Source of the DNA: an uncultured Chryseobacterium sp.
GTDB lineage: Bacteria > Bacteroidota > Bacteroidia > Flavobacteriales > Weeksellaceae
NCBI GenBank assembly: GCA_913775525.1
Contig: CAJYLH010000022.1
Span: 339,400 to 403,399 of the forward strand
Direction: 5' to 3'
Length of the DNA: 64,000 nucleotides
Part shown: positions 1 through 8,798 of the stretch, in pieces
How the letters are laid out: each line of letters begins with the position of its first letter
Position numbering within the stretch: position 1 is the stretch's first letter
Program-made: the position numbers and the translations under genes
The notes under the pieces: model-generated
The model's database searches: none
The model's input: the letters and a program-made list of their open reading frames with translations, nothing else
What the model was told of the DNA's origin: nothing

Positions 1-223
1 GGTCTTCCAAGGAAGGCTCAAAAAACTTCAGATAGTCATAGACATCCAGAGGTTTGGGAAGCGTCTTTTCGTAAACCGTAAAAGAAGTAGGATGGGAGTG
101 AGGCTCTTCTTCATTGATCACAACATTCGTTTGGGTAAGGTCCCAGCCGAATACCGCGGCGATACTTGGTAAAGCCGTGAAATTCAGGAAAAACAATAAT
201 GTTACAATACTCCAGAGTTTCAT
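1..223 (-). CDS. Secreted protein of unknown function, N-terminal part
   Basis: The frame starts with ATG at 223 on the minus strand and stays open to the window edge, so only about the first 74 residues are present. They begin with a signal-peptide-like stretch (MKLWSIVTLLFFLNFTALPS) followed by a polar, charged segment containing EEEPHSHPT. I do not recognise a domain. It lies 19 bases downstream of the carbonic anhydrase gene on the same strand and may be co-transcribed with it. Reading is by hand translation; a signal-sequence start makes it likely to be a real exported protein. Confidence 0.6.
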   Translation of the reverse strand, partial: MKLWSIVTLLFFLNFTALPSIAAVFGWDLTQTNVVINEEEPHSHPTSFTVYEKTLPKPLDVYDYLKFFEPSLED

Positions 224-242
224 TTTACGTTTTTTTGAAAAA

Positions 243-911
243 CTATTGTGTTTTTCTGCTCATCACCCAATCTGAACCTGTAAGGTTATAGATCTTCTGG
301 ATATCTTTAAGGATTTTCTCGAAATCAATCTCCAGGTCTATGATCTTACCGGTTCTTAAGTCGAACACCCAGCCGTGTACCACAGGATATTCTTCCAGAA
401 TATACCGCTCCTGCACACAGGCCATTTTAATAACGTTGATGCATTGCTCCTGAACATTTAGTTCCACAAGCCTGTCATACCGTTTGGCGTCGCCTTCAAT
501 AGCATCCAGTTCGCTTTGGTGGATCCGGTATACATCGCGGATGTTTCTCAACCAAGGATTCAGCAATCCGAGATCCTGAGGCGTCATCGCAGCTTTTACC
601 CCACCGCAGTTGTAATGCCCGCAGACAATAATGTGTTTTACCTTAAGATGCTCTACTGCATACTGGATTACAGCTGTGGAGCTCATATCCAGTGTATTCA
701 CAATATTCGCAATATTCCTGTGGACAAACACTTCACCCGGCTTTGCTCCCATAAGCTCTTCCGCCGTTGCCCTGCTGTCTGAACACCCGATGTAAAGATA
801 TTCAGGATTCTGGGTTTTTGCAAGTTCTTCAAAGAAGCCCGGGTTATCTGCAATTTTAGATTCTACCCACTTTCTGTTGTTTTCAAAAATAACTTCGTAC
901 GATTGTGCCAT
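243..911 (-). CDS. can: Beta-class carbonic anhydrase
   Basis: This 222-residue protein should interconvert CO2 and bicarbonate with a catalytic zinc ion. The sequence shows the beta-class signature: C43 and D45-R47 in the CSDSR motif, and H99 and C102 in GHYNCGG, which are the zinc ligands and the Asp/Arg dyad of the family. Length is normal for a bacterial beta-carbonic anhydrase, and there is no signal peptide, so it acts in the cytoplasm, supplying bicarbonate for carboxylation and helping pH balance. The ATG at 911 gives a natural N-terminus. The secreted-protein gene follows on the same strand. The family assignment is firm; the cellular role is general knowledge of the family. Confidence 0.95.
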   Translation of the reverse strand: MAQSYEVIFENNRKWVESKIADNPGFFEELAKTQNPEYLYIGCSDSRATAEELMGAKPGEVFVHRNIANIVNTLDMSSTAVIQYAVEHLKVKHIIVCGHYNCGGVKAAMTPQDLGLLNPWLRNIRDVYRIHQSELDAIEGDAKRYDRLVELNVQEQCINVIKMACVQERYILEEYPVVHGWVFDLRTGKIIDLEIDFEKILKDIQKIYNLTGSDWVMSRKTQ

Positions 912-976
912 AATATAATAATTATTTATTTCGTTTAAATTATTTCCAAATTCAATAGACTAAATCAATAATGCTA

Positions 977-984
977 CAAAAGTA
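977..984 (-). promoter_or_regulatory. Putative -7 promoter element for carbonic anhydrase
   Basis: The minus strand reads TACTTTTG here, matching the Bacteroidota TAnnTTTG -7 consensus. It lies 66 bases before the carbonic anhydrase start. I see no TTG at the usual -33 distance, so this is only a partial match. Confidence 0.35.
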
Positions 985-1079
985 TTATTTTTGATCAGAA
1001 AATTACCATCTTTAACAAATTTTAAGATTTGAATCTGAATAAAATCATAATAAATGAACTTAAATTTCTGTCAGAATAA

Positions 1080-2232
1080 TTAACCGTACCCTTGGTCTAT
1101 CAACATAATCTCCTTATACCTGAATCTGGTTTGAATTCTTTATCTCCGGTATTTTATCTGGCAGGTCTCTTTATTGCTTTTTTTGCCTCACTTCTGATAT
1201 TGGGTAAAAAAAAAAGGTCATGGCGGACTATATACTGGCCCTGTGGTTTATTATTATAGGCGTGCACCTCATCTTTTTTGTATTAGGTTTCCCTACTTTC
1301 TCGGTCTGGAAATACCTATTCCTTTAGTTCACGGGCCTATGCTTTATATGTATGTGAGATCTCTAACCGGCAGCAATCCGGACAGAAATACTGGATGGTT
1401 TCATCTGGTTCCGGCCCTGATCGTATACCAGGTTTTGGTGAAATTTTTCATGCTGTCCCCAACAGAAAAGCTAAGGATATATGAAGACGGAGGAGGCAAT
1501 TACAGGACATTAAGGAAGTATATCAGCATTTTAGTGATCATGTCAGGGATTCTGTATGTAATCTTGAGTTTCGTTGCTGTTAAAAACTACAGAAAAAGAA
1601 TTTCAGGTTTGTATTCCAATACGGAAAAGATCAGCCTGAAGTGGGTCTATTATCTGATAACAGCAATAGGATTGATATTGATTGCTGTTATTCTTAAAAA
1701 TGATGTTCTGATTTTTTCATTGGTTGTTATGTTTATACTTTCGGCTGCCTATTTCGGGATTACTCACATAGGGATTCTTAATGATCAGAGATTTAACAAA
1801 GCAGAAAATAGGGAAAACATTATAAATAAGGCCGTATCATCAGTCTCAAAATATGAAAACACTTTTGCAGGTGAAGAAACTTTGCAGGCTATTTACCTCC
1901 AGCTAACGATAAAAATGGAAGAGGAAAAGCTGTTCAGGGATCCAGAGTTAAACCTGAATTATGTAGCAAAGATTCTGGAAGTACATCCTAACTTACTTTC
2001 CCAGACCATCAATTTTATAGAAAATAAAAATTTTTACGATTACATCAACCGTCAGCGTATTGAAGAGTTCAAAAGAATCGTCGTACTCCCTGAAAATGCT
2101 AAGTTCACTATTCTATCACTCGCATTTGAAAGCGGTTTTAACTCCAAAACTTCATTTAACAGGAATTTTAAAAAGTATATGGGCTGCTCACCCAGGGAAT
2201 TCTTAAAAAACAAAAACATCAACGTAGAATAA
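1080..2232 (+). pseudogene. AraC-family transcriptional regulator, frameshifted in its N-terminal half
   Basis: The long frame (GTG at 1243 to 2232) carries a membrane-sensor part and a C-terminal AraC helix-turn-helix domain with SLAFESGFNSKTSFNRNFKK and SPREF. The family's missing N-terminus is visible upstream in two other frames. About 1149-1205 reads YLAGLFIAFFASLLILGKK, and 1220-1280 reads ADYILALWFIIIGVHLIFF, before the 1243 frame resumes the expected text at FPYFLGLEIPIPLVHGP. The frame changes fall at a run of ten A (1206-1215) and near a run of six T (1274-1279), each consistent with one lost base. No ATG opens the first segment; an ATG at 1054 is followed by a stop at 1081. It is either a decaying gene or a pair of homopolymer sequencing errors. 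The DUF2306 gene follows on the same strand. Confidence 0.75.
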
Positions 2233-2314
2233 TGAATATAAAATGTAACTATTTGATTATTAGTGGTAAATAAATTGTGCCAACTTTCATTCTGGAACGT
2301 TCAGGACTTTTTTA

Positions 2315-2950
2315 ATGTGCACCTTTACAAAAAAATATTCAGGTATTATGAGAAAATTATTATTTGCTATCATGTGCATATTCGCTTTGCTTGTAGGAGC
2401 ATATCCTTTATTGTATGCTTTTGTTGAATCTAAATATACTTTTCTGAGCTCTAAGGCTCCCGAAGTTCTTCATAATATCATTTGGAAAACAGCTTTTCTT
2501 GCCCATATTATTTTCGGTGGATTGGCACTTTTCATAGGCTGGCGGCAGTTCGGGCCTACATTCAGGAGCAAATATACCGGCCTGCATAGGGCGATTGGAA
2601 AGATCTATATAATTGCGGCCATCATTAGTTCTGTTTCTGCGTTGTATATGGGCTTTTATGCAAACGGTGGCCTTGTATCAGAAACAGGTTTTATCCTTTT
2701 AGCAATTACCTGGCTGATGACAACAGCCATAGCGGTGGCTAAGATCAGAAGCGGCCAGGTCATTCAACATCAGCAGTTGATGACGTACAGCTATGCCTGT
2801 GCATTTGCAGCGGTAACCCTGAGGCTTTGGTATCCTTTGTTAAAGAATATGATAGGCGACCCTGTTAATTCCTATGTTATTGTAGCATGGCTATGCTGGG
2901 TTCCTAATATACTGATCGCCTACTTTTTGAACAGGAGGGTAAAAGCGTAA
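2315..2950 (+). CDS. DUF2306 family integral membrane protein
   Basis: This is a 211-residue protein with about six predicted membrane helices. It has the conserved features of DUF2306: a helix with AHIIFGGLALFIGW, the motif LHRAIGKIYI, and QHQQLMTYSYA with histidines facing the membrane region. The function of the family is unknown. An internal ATG at 2348 (MRKLLFAIMC) would start directly at the first helix and is as plausible as the ATG at 2315. It lies just downstream of the frameshifted AraC-type regulator, an arrangement that suggests the regulator once controlled it. It converges on the last gene of the polysaccharide locus. Confidence 0.8.
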   Translation: MCTFTKKYSGIMRKLLFAIMCIFALLVGAYPLLYAFVESKYTFLSSKAPEVLHNIIWKTAFLAHIIFGGLALFIGWRQFGPTFRSKYTGLHRAIGKIYIIAAIISSVSALYMGFYANGGLVSETGFILLAITWLMTTAIAVAKIRSGQVIQHQQLMTYSYACAFAAVTLRLWYPLLKNMIGDPVNSYVIVAWLCWVPNILIAYFLNRRVKA

Positions 2951-3017
2951 ATTCAAAATAAACAGATGGCAGTATTTCGTGATATAAGAAAAATCACTAA
3001 AAAACGATAGCTTTAAA

Positions 3018-3575
3018 TCAGACTTTATTATTGATATATCCTTCTGTCGCCTCAGGATTCGGGTATATTTGGGCAGGATTCCCCACAACAACGGAATACG
3101 GCGGCACATCAAAATTAATATAGGCATTCGGGGCAATAAGCACATGGTCTCCGATGGTAATACCTCCTACGATTACGGCATTGGCGCCGATCCAGACCTC
3201 ATTGCCGATGACCGGAATACCTGCATTCTTCCCGCGGTTCTGCTGGCCGATGGTAACGCCCTGTGCGATATTGCAGTTTTTCCCGATTTTTGTACGCGGG
3301 TTGATCACCAGGCTTCCCCAATGTCCCAGGTAAAATCCTTCCCCGATTTCAGTTTCCGGATAGATCTGGAACCCGTATTTAATCTGGTAATGGCGCAGAA
3401 TCAACTTCCAGAAGATATTCAGAACGGGAGTTTTGCGATATTTTTGTGCTTTTCTGAATACGTAGATGAAATGCAGGTTCGGGTTGATGCATTTTGCCCA
3501 GATCCCCATTGTGGAAAGCCATTGGCCGCTTTCCCGGTAAAAATCTTTCTGAAGGGTGGAATAGTGGTCTGCCAT
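3018..3575 (-). CDS. Serine-acetyltransferase-like hexapeptide acyltransferase
   Basis: The 185-residue protein has an N-terminal helical part of about 80 residues and then a left-handed beta-helix of hexapeptide repeats (TEIGEGFYLGHWGSLVINPRTKIG, then ITIGDHVLIAPNAYIN, broken here by commas). The GHWGS and catalytic-loop region resemble CysE, but the protein is shorter and lies at the distal end of a polysaccharide locus, directly after a glycosyltransferase gene (8-base gap). It more likely acetylates a sugar hydroxyl of the polysaccharide than makes O-acetylserine. It is probably the last gene of the minus-strand cluster. No strong terminator was found before the converging gene at 2950. 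Confidence 0.85.
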   Translation of the reverse strand: MADHYSTLQKDFYRESGQWLSTMGIWAKCINPNLHFIYVFRKAQKYRKTPVLNIFWKLILRHYQIKYGFQIYPETEIGEGFYLGHWGSLVINPRTKIGKNCNIAQGVTIGQQNRGKNAGIPVIGNEVWIGANAVIVGGITIGDHVLIAPNAYINFDVPPYSVVVGNPAQIYPNPEATEGYINNKV

Positions 3576-3583
3576 ACAAATAT

Positions 3584-4762
3584 TTATTGGTCAGGATTAA
3601 CGGGTGAGGTAAAAAGAGATTCTAAAACAGCCACAATCCTGGAAACGGAATTTTCAAGGGTGAAAGGCATCTCATAATGGTTCAGGCGTTCAATATACGG
3701 TTCAAACCCTTGCGGCTGGGTCAATGCTTTTTTCATTCCCGCATAGATTCCTTCTTCGGAATTTTCCACCAGCATGCCCAATGTGCCGTTCATCAGCATT
3801 TCGCCTGCTCCTGAAACTTCAGTGGCGATGATTTTCTTTTTCAGGGTAATGGCTTCAAAAAGCACCGTCGGAAAACCTTCATACCTTGAGCTCAGCATAT
3901 AGAAATCCGCATGCTTAAAATAGGGATAAGGGTTATCTGTAAAGCCCAGCATGGTTACGGTTTCGTCCAACGCAAGGTCAGATTGCAGTTTTCTGATGTT
4001 TTCAAAATCATATCCGTCTCCCACAATCAGGATTTTATGCCTGAAACCTTCATCCAAAAGCCTTTTATGAACTCTCAGTAGCCGGTCAAACCCTTTCTGC
4101 GGGAAAACCGTTCCCACTGAAAGAAAGGTGGGCAATGACTTGTCGAATTCATAATTCAGGACCGGTTCTTCGGCTTTGGCAATAAATTCCCCGGTGTCCA
4201 GGGGATTGTATATTTTGATGATTTTCCGGTGTTCCGAATCATTTTGGGCCAGGCTGTGAAAATGCTGTTCGATCTTTTCTGAAATCACCATAATCCGGTC
4301 AAATCCGAAAAATTTCCGGATCTCTTTTTCCGTGTAGCCTTTTACCTGGGAAAGGTCATTATGGATCCAGACGATTTTTTTTGATGCTTTCAACGGGGAC
4401 TTCAGGATTTCATCCCGCATTCCGTGGATAGCTGCAAATTCGATATCGTATTTTTTATTTTTCAGTTTCCCTTTGTAAAGAAGCCGCGGAAATCTCTTAA
4501 GCATTCCCTGGTAGAGGACTCGTGCAGCCTTCTTAGGTATTTCGTGAGGGCGGTTGGTTGTAATCATTTCCCCTTTGTTCAGGTATAAGATATTGATCCA
4601 TTCCGGTACATCTGCGAGGTATTTTCCGGAATAAAGATTGAGCAGCAGATCGATTTCATACTGATCCCGGGGAAGGTTTTTAAGCAGTGTCACCAGGACC
4701 TTTTCTGCGCCGCCGTGACGCAGGGAACCCATCCGGATGAGTATGTTCTTCTTTTCAGCCAT
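3584..4762 (-). CDS. Family 4-type glycosyltransferase
   Basis: The 392-residue protein is a GT-B fold retaining glycosyltransferase. The N-terminal half has the family's RMGSLRHGGAEKVLV acceptor-domain motif. The C-terminal half has SVGTVFPQKGFDRLL, ILIVGDG and the nucleotide-sugar site EGFPTVLFEA (E-x7-E type). It should transfer a sugar from a nucleotide donor to a lipid-linked glycan at the inner face of the membrane; donor and acceptor cannot be read from sequence. The start codon directly abuts the stop codon of the upstream acyltransferase gene (4763-5326), so the two are translationally coupled. It resembles the GT at 5329-6510 in layout and length. Confidence 0.9.
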   Translation of the reverse strand: MAEKKNILIRMGSLRHGGAEKVLVTLLKNLPRDQYEIDLLLNLYSGKYLADVPEWINILYLNKGEMITTNRPHEIPKKAARVLYQGMLKRFPRLLYKGKLKNKKYDIEFAAIHGMRDEILKSPLKASKKIVWIHNDLSQVKGYTEKEIRKFFGFDRIMVISEKIEQHFHSLAQNDSEHRKIIKIYNPLDTGEFIAKAEEPVLNYEFDKSLPTFLSVGTVFPQKGFDRLLRVHKRLLDEGFRHKILIVGDGYDFENIRKLQSDLALDETVTMLGFTDNPYPYFKHADFYMLSSRYEGFPTVLFEAITLKKKIIATEVSGAGEMLMNGTLGMLVENSEEGIYAGMKKALTQPQGFEPYIERLNHYEMPFTLENSVSRIVAVLESLFTSPVNPDQ

Positions 4763-5326
4763 TTACTTCTTTACCGGTTTATAGGTGTGGGGAAGATGTT
4801 CTTTGATATAAGCCTCAAGCTTGGCTCTGTCCCGCTCCAGTTCACGCGGATACATAACATTGTTCGCCAGGAGTTTATCCCCGTATTCCTTAATGGTACA
4901 GATGTATTTGGCAGGCACACCGGCATACACCGTTCCGCTGGGCATGGAGGAGGTTAAGATAGATCCAGCCCCCAGAACGCAGTTGTCGCCCATTTCCACG
5001 CCGAGCATGATGGTGGTATCGGCACCGATCAGGCACTGCTTACCGATTTTTATCCTCCCGAAAGTACGCACATCTTTATATTCCTCAAAAAAATGAAGGG
5101 CATTCTGTCCACCGTCATGGTTTACAAACCGTACATTATTCGAAAATGTGGTATCATCCCCGATCTCAATCAGGAAACATTCCGTTCCGAACTGGGGAAC
5201 CTCTACGAAACGTACATTTTTCCCTACTTTCAGACCTTTGGATAAGCAGATTTTCAAATAAATCTTCTGGATCATGAACTGATAGGTCGTATGTATTTTC
5301 AGCAGGGCACGGTATAATAAAAGCAT
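4763..5326 (-). CDS. Hexapeptide-repeat O-acyltransferase (WbbJ/WcaF-like)
   Basis: This 187-residue protein is mostly a left-handed beta-helix. Hexapeptide repeats run through IGDDTTFSNNVRFVNHDGG, IGKQCLIGADTTIMLGVEMG and DNCVLGAGSILTSSMPSGTV, and it ends with the AGVPAKYI motif common to sugar acetyltransferases. It probably O-acetylates a sugar of the surface polysaccharide from acetyl-CoA. It sits between two GT4-type genes with 2 bases or none between stops and starts. The start with MLLLYRALLKI is a typical amphipathic N-terminal helix of the family. Confidence 0.87.
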   Translation of the reverse strand: MLLLYRALLKIHTTYQFMIQKIYLKICLSKGLKVGKNVRFVEVPQFGTECFLIEIGDDTTFSNNVRFVNHDGGQNALHFFEEYKDVRTFGRIKIGKQCLIGADTTIMLGVEMGDNCVLGAGSILTSSMPSGTVYAGVPAKYICTIKEYGDKLLANNVMYPRELERDRAKLEAYIKEHLPHTYKPVKK

Positions 5327-5328
5327 GC

Positions 5329-6510
5329 TTATTTTTTTACTAAATTAAGGATCATTTTTTCAATATCATTGAAGATCTTCCGATTGTCAAACTGTTCTTC
5401 AATATCCTCCAGGTTTTCTCTGATCTGTTCTGTGAGCTCCGGGTCTGTTAAAAAACTTTTCATAGACTCATACATCTCATCTGGATCATAATTGATCAGA
5501 CAGCCGGTAATGCCATCTTTGACCATTTCCGGAATATCTCCTGTACGCGTAGCGATAATGGGTTTCTGAAGTAGGAGCGCCTCCGCAATAACCAGCGGCC
5601 ATGCTTCGGATTCTGACGGAAGAATGAAATAATCTGCATGCTTCACGTACGGATAGGGATTCATTTTATTTCCTGCTAAGATGAACGTACCTTCTACTTT
5701 ATGAGCTGTAATCTGTGCTGTCAGATTATGAAGTTCTTCCCCGTCACCTATAACAACCACCGAATGATGAATCCCTTCACGGATAAGCCTTGTATGGGCT
5801 TCAATCAGCTTATGATATCCTTTTCTGGAATGCAGTCGGCCGATAGAGATAAACACTGGTCCTGACGGAAATTCACCCATCTGTTCTTCCGCTTTCCTTT
5901 TGATTTCCTCAACAGGAATTGCATTGATGATCACTGCTTCCGGAGGATAAGCGAGATCCGGATAATACTGATGCATCATATCCCTGATGTTCTGCGAGCA
6001 ATAGACCATCTGGTCAAATTCCGGGAAATGTTTCAGAATTCCGGGAACCAGCGGCTGCAGCTTCGGCAGGTTGATCTCGGAATGGAACCAGCCTATTTTT
6101 TTTGATTTTTTGTTGGTAGAATGAAGCACAGCTGCAAAATCCCCATACGTCATACCGATTTCCACATCGTACACTTCTCCCAGAATCTGATCGGCAATGG
6201 CAGGATTTTTCTGAATCCGTTTGAGCTTCAGCCTTCTCCGGATCAGCTGGATTTTCCGGATAATCGAATTTCCAGAGAAGTCTTCCCTGCCGTGGGTAAG
6301 GGATACTTTGCGTACATGATCAGGAAATTCGTCCCGCAATTCTCCCTGATTGATGTTAAGGCAGACCGTCATCTCGAACTTTTCTTTGTCGAGATTATTA
6401 AGTATGCTGAGCATCACTTTTTCAACGCCGCCCATTTCCATGGAACGGTGCCTGAAGAGCAGTTTTATTTTTTCTGACATGGGCTCGGTCTTATCTAATA
6501 CTTCCTGCAA
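5329..6510 (-). CDS. Family 4-type glycosyltransferase
   Basis: The 393-residue protein has a GT-B fold: an N-terminal acceptor domain with RHRSMEMGGVEKVML and a C-terminal donor domain with FISIGRLHSRKGYHKLI, VVVIGDGEEL and SESEAWPLVIAEA. It should be a retaining enzyme adding one sugar of the repeat unit. The start overlaps the end of the upstream GT2 gene by 16 bases. The alternative ATG ten codons in (MSEKIKLLFRHR, about 6480) would remove the overlap and fits the family's usual N-terminus well. Substrates are unknown. Confidence 0.9.
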   Translation of the reverse strand: MQEVLDKTEPMSEKIKLLFRHRSMEMGGVEKVMLSILNNLDKEKFEMTVCLNINQGELRDEFPDHVRKVSLTHGREDFSGNSIIRKIQLIRRRLKLKRIQKNPAIADQILGEVYDVEIGMTYGDFAAVLHSTNKKSKKIGWFHSEINLPKLQPLVPGILKHFPEFDQMVYCSQNIRDMMHQYYPDLAYPPEAVIINAIPVEEIKRKAEEQMGEFPSGPVFISIGRLHSRKGYHKLIEAHTRLIREGIHHSVVVIGDGEELHNLTAQITAHKVEGTFILAGNKMNPYPYVKHADYFILPSESEAWPLVIAEALLLQKPIIATRTGDIPEMVKDGITGCLINYDPDEMYESMKSFLTDPELTEQIRENLEDIEEQFDNRKIFNDIEKMILNLVKK

Positions 6511-7328
6511 AATAACAGGATTTTTTTCTTTATCCTGAAAAGGATTTTATTCTGGTAATCCAGCAGAGCAAATACCTCATCAGGATGGGCATAGCTTTCC
6601 GGGATCTTTTTGCCGTGTATGTTGTTCAGCTGCCTCCGTTTCATGGCTGCCATAATCACCCGGGCAAAATAATCATGGGATCTGGTCTTATTGCTGTTTT
6701 GAGAAATACCCTCTGTATGCATGCGGTAGAGGTAGTGTGGCTCATTAATGAAGTATACTTTACCTTTTTCATACATTTTAAGGTACAGGTCCTGGTCTTC
6801 AGCAATCTTAAGTTCCGGGTTCATCTTTTCCGTCAGGTTATAGATATCTTTCCGGAAAGTAACAAAATGGGCGATCTGAACGGGACAGTTAAAAAAGAAG
6901 GGGTCGCCGTTCAGCACCTGCATTCCGGACCTGAAAGGCTCTATCGGATTCAGGTGTTCATCACATTTCATAAAGTAGGAATACGTAAGCACAATATCCC
7001 GGTCTCTGGTATAAGCAGCAACTGCTGATGAGATGGCTTCCGGTTGTAAGGCATCATCAGGATCCAGAAAGCCGCAGATATCACCTTCTGCAAGTTCTAT
7101 CAGCTTGTTTTTAGTAATGCCTACACCGCTGTTAGCCTCATTCCGGTAGATCTTAAAACGGCTGTCATTACCGGTGAGGTTCCGGATGACTTCCAGAGAA
7201 TCATCTGTGGAAGCATCATCAAGAATTATCGCCTCCCAGTCTGTACAGCTTTGTGCTATGATAGACCTGTAGCAGTCGGGAAAAAATTTACCGTTGTTAT
7301 AGTTGGCGATAAGGATGGAGAATTTCAT
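6495..7328 (-). CDS. Family 2 glycosyltransferase
   Basis: The 277-residue protein begins with the GT-A fold signature FSILIANYNNGKFFPDCYRSI, followed by DDASTDDS and the DXD-type motif in GFLDPDDAL (about residues 91-99). A later IAEDQDLYLKM supplies the expected acidic residues near the acceptor site. It is an inverting transferase for polysaccharide assembly with unknown donor. It lies 35 bases downstream of an acyltransferase gene and overlaps the next GT gene. The last 20 residues are basic and hydrophobic (RIKKKILLF), suggesting membrane association. Confidence 0.9.
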   Translation of the reverse strand: MKFSILIANYNNGKFFPDCYRSIIAQSCTDWEAIILDDASTDDSLEVIRNLTGNDSRFKIYRNEANSGVGITKNKLIELAEGDICGFLDPDDALQPEAISSAVAAYTRDRDIVLTYSYFMKCDEHLNPIEPFRSGMQVLNGDPFFFNCPVQIAHFVTFRKDIYNLTEKMNPELKIAEDQDLYLKMYEKGKVYFINEPHYLYRMHTEGISQNSNKTRSHDYFARVIMAAMKRRQLNNIHGKKIPESYAHPDEVFALLDYQNKILFRIKKKILLFCRKY

Positions 7329-7363
7329 CAGCGGATGTTTTGCCGTTACAAAGATGGGGAAAA

Positions 7364-7909
7364 TTAAGCTCTTGTGTTCAAAATCAGTTCCTGACGGTTG
7401 ACGACAGTGGTATTCGCCGGAATGTCACGATACACGGTGCAGCCTGCTCCGATAATGCAGTTGTCTCCTATGGTGACCCCTTTCAGGACTATTACATTGC
7501 TTCCCAGCCAGCAGTTGTTCCCAATCCTGATGGGTGCCGTGCTAAAGTCTGAATACGATATCCTGAATTCAGGAGTCGTCTCATAAGCGTGGTTATGATC
7601 ATATAATTTGACATTCTCTCCAAACAGGGTATGATTTCCGATGGAAATGCTTTCCAGGCAGTTGATGGAACAGAAATTATTCATGAAAAAATCATCACCG
7701 ATATCCAGCCTGGCCTTTTTACCAACCAGGATATGGATATAGTTCCTGAAAGAAGCTCTGTGTCCAAGACTAACCTGTTCCAGACCAGGATCCAGGATGA
7801 AATGATTGTCTGTACCGGAACGCAGGTCTTTCAGGGAAACGCGCGGATGGTTCTTGAGAACAGACGCCTGACTTCTCCTCCGGATCTTTTCAAAAATGGT
7901 ATACAGCAT
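7364..7909 (-). CDS. Hexapeptide-repeat O-acyltransferase
   Basis: This 181-residue protein has left-handed beta-helix repeats (IGNHTLFGENVKLYDHNH, IGNNCWLGSNVIVLKGVTIG, DNCIIGAGCTVYRDIP) with the histidine-bearing DHNHAYE loop typical of the WbbJ group. It probably acetylates or otherwise acylates a sugar hydroxyl. It is the first gene of a minus-strand block (7.9 to 3.0 kb) and has its own TATCTTTG -7 element 34 bases upstream. It is therefore likely to head a second transcription unit of the locus, divergent from the methyltransferase gene. Confidence 0.87.
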   Translation of the reverse strand: MLYTIFEKIRRRSQASVLKNHPRVSLKDLRSGTDNHFILDPGLEQVSLGHRASFRNYIHILVGKKARLDIGDDFFMNNFCSINCLESISIGNHTLFGENVKLYDHNHAYETTPEFRISYSDFSTAPIRIGNNCWLGSNVIVLKGVTIGDNCIIGAGCTVYRDIPANTTVVNRQELILNTRA

Positions 7910-7942
7910 AAGCGATTTAAAATTTCATTCACATTTGTAGCA

Positions 7943-7950
7943 CAAAGATA
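7943..7950 (-). promoter_or_regulatory. Putative -7 promoter element, minus strand
   Basis: The minus strand reads TATCTTTG, an exact TAnnTTTG match, 34 bases before the acyltransferase start at 7909. The spacing and divergent gene arrangement support a promoter. No clear TTG -33 box is present. Confidence 0.5.
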
Positions 7951-7980
7951 AATGTTTTATGCCATTACCGTAAAAAATCT

Positions 7981-7988
7981 TATTTTTG
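7981..7988 (+). promoter_or_regulatory. Putative -7 promoter element, plus strand
   Basis: TATTTTTG matches TAnnTTTG exactly and lies 18 bases before the ATG at 8007. Its presence argues that translation starts at 8007 and not at the in-frame TTG at 7986, which lies inside the element. Confidence 0.5.
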
Positions 7989-8006
7989 CCCATTAAATTC
8001 AACACA

Positions 8007-8777
8007 ATGAGTGAAATATCCAGAGTTCTCAAAACGTTCATCGCTTATCTGAAAAGGCCGGACCTGTATCCTGAACTGGGCAGAAAAATCATAAAAAATA
8101 CACTGAACAGAAAGAATGCTTTCAAAGGAAAAGAGAAAACGGGTTCATGGGCGCAATCCAAAGCGGTGTCCCAGCATGAAGCCGTACAGCATCTTTTCGG
8201 AGAAAATACAGCCTCTTTCAGAAGCCGGTATGCTGATGTACTTGCCGGGGCAGCAGAAAGGGAATGTGAATGTCCCGTAAAAATGGGAGGAGCCGGAGCT
8301 CTGGAAATGATCTACTTTGCCTGTGAACATACTCAGGCTAAAAACGTTGTTGAAACCGGTGTAGCCTACGGATGGTCGTCCCTGGCGGCACTGTTGTCCC
8401 TGAAAAAGAGAGGAGGAACCTTATACAGTTCGGATATGCCGTACCTGGCGCAGGATGGTGACCGCTATGTGGGATATGTAGTCCCTGAAGACCTGAAAGG
8501 ACTATGGAAGCTGTTCCGTTTTGCAGACCGTGAATCATTGCCGAAAATCTTCGCTGATAATACTGTTTTTGATGTGGTACATTATGATTCGGATAAAAGC
8601 TATAACGGAAGGTTCTGGGCGTATCAGGAACTGTATGCGCATCTGAGAAAAGGCGGTGTTTTTATCAGTGATGATATTGGAGACAACTCTGCGTATCAGG
8701 ATTTCTGTGAAAAAAACAATATTGATTCCGTTGTAGTGGAATTCGAAGGGAAGTACGTAGGTATTTTCATTAAATAA
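8007..8777 (+). CDS. Class I SAM-dependent methyltransferase-like protein
   Basis: The protein has 256 residues from the ATG at 8007. A Rossmann-type SAM-binding motif is present (VVETGVAYGWSSLAAL), followed by an acidic strand end (YSSDMPY) and HYDSDKSYNGRFW plus FISDDIGDN, as in the methyltransferase-24 group that acts on cephalosporin hydroxylase-like or sugar substrates. It likely methylates a sugar or a small molecule linked to the polysaccharide. It is divergent from the minus-strand locus and followed after 21 bases by an acyltransferase gene on its own strand. An in-frame TTG at 7986 was rejected as start because it overlaps the promoter element. Confidence 0.8.
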   Translation: MSEISRVLKTFIAYLKRPDLYPELGRKIIKNTLNRKNAFKGKEKTGSWAQSKAVSQHEAVQHLFGENTASFRSRYADVLAGAAERECECPVKMGGAGALEMIYFACEHTQAKNVVETGVAYGWSSLAALLSLKKRGGTLYSSDMPYLAQDGDRYVGYVVPEDLKGLWKLFRFADRESLPKIFADNTVFDVVHYDSDKSYNGRFWAYQELYAHLRKGGVFISDDIGDNSAYQDFCEKNNIDSVVVEFEGKYVGIFIK

Positions 8778-8798
8778 TATCCAGGATATTTTTGATCC

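Noticed and set aside
3069-3677. 202-residue open frame on the plus strand
   Set aside because: It lies opposite the acyltransferase and GT4 genes; composition and lack of motifs show it is an antisense shadow.
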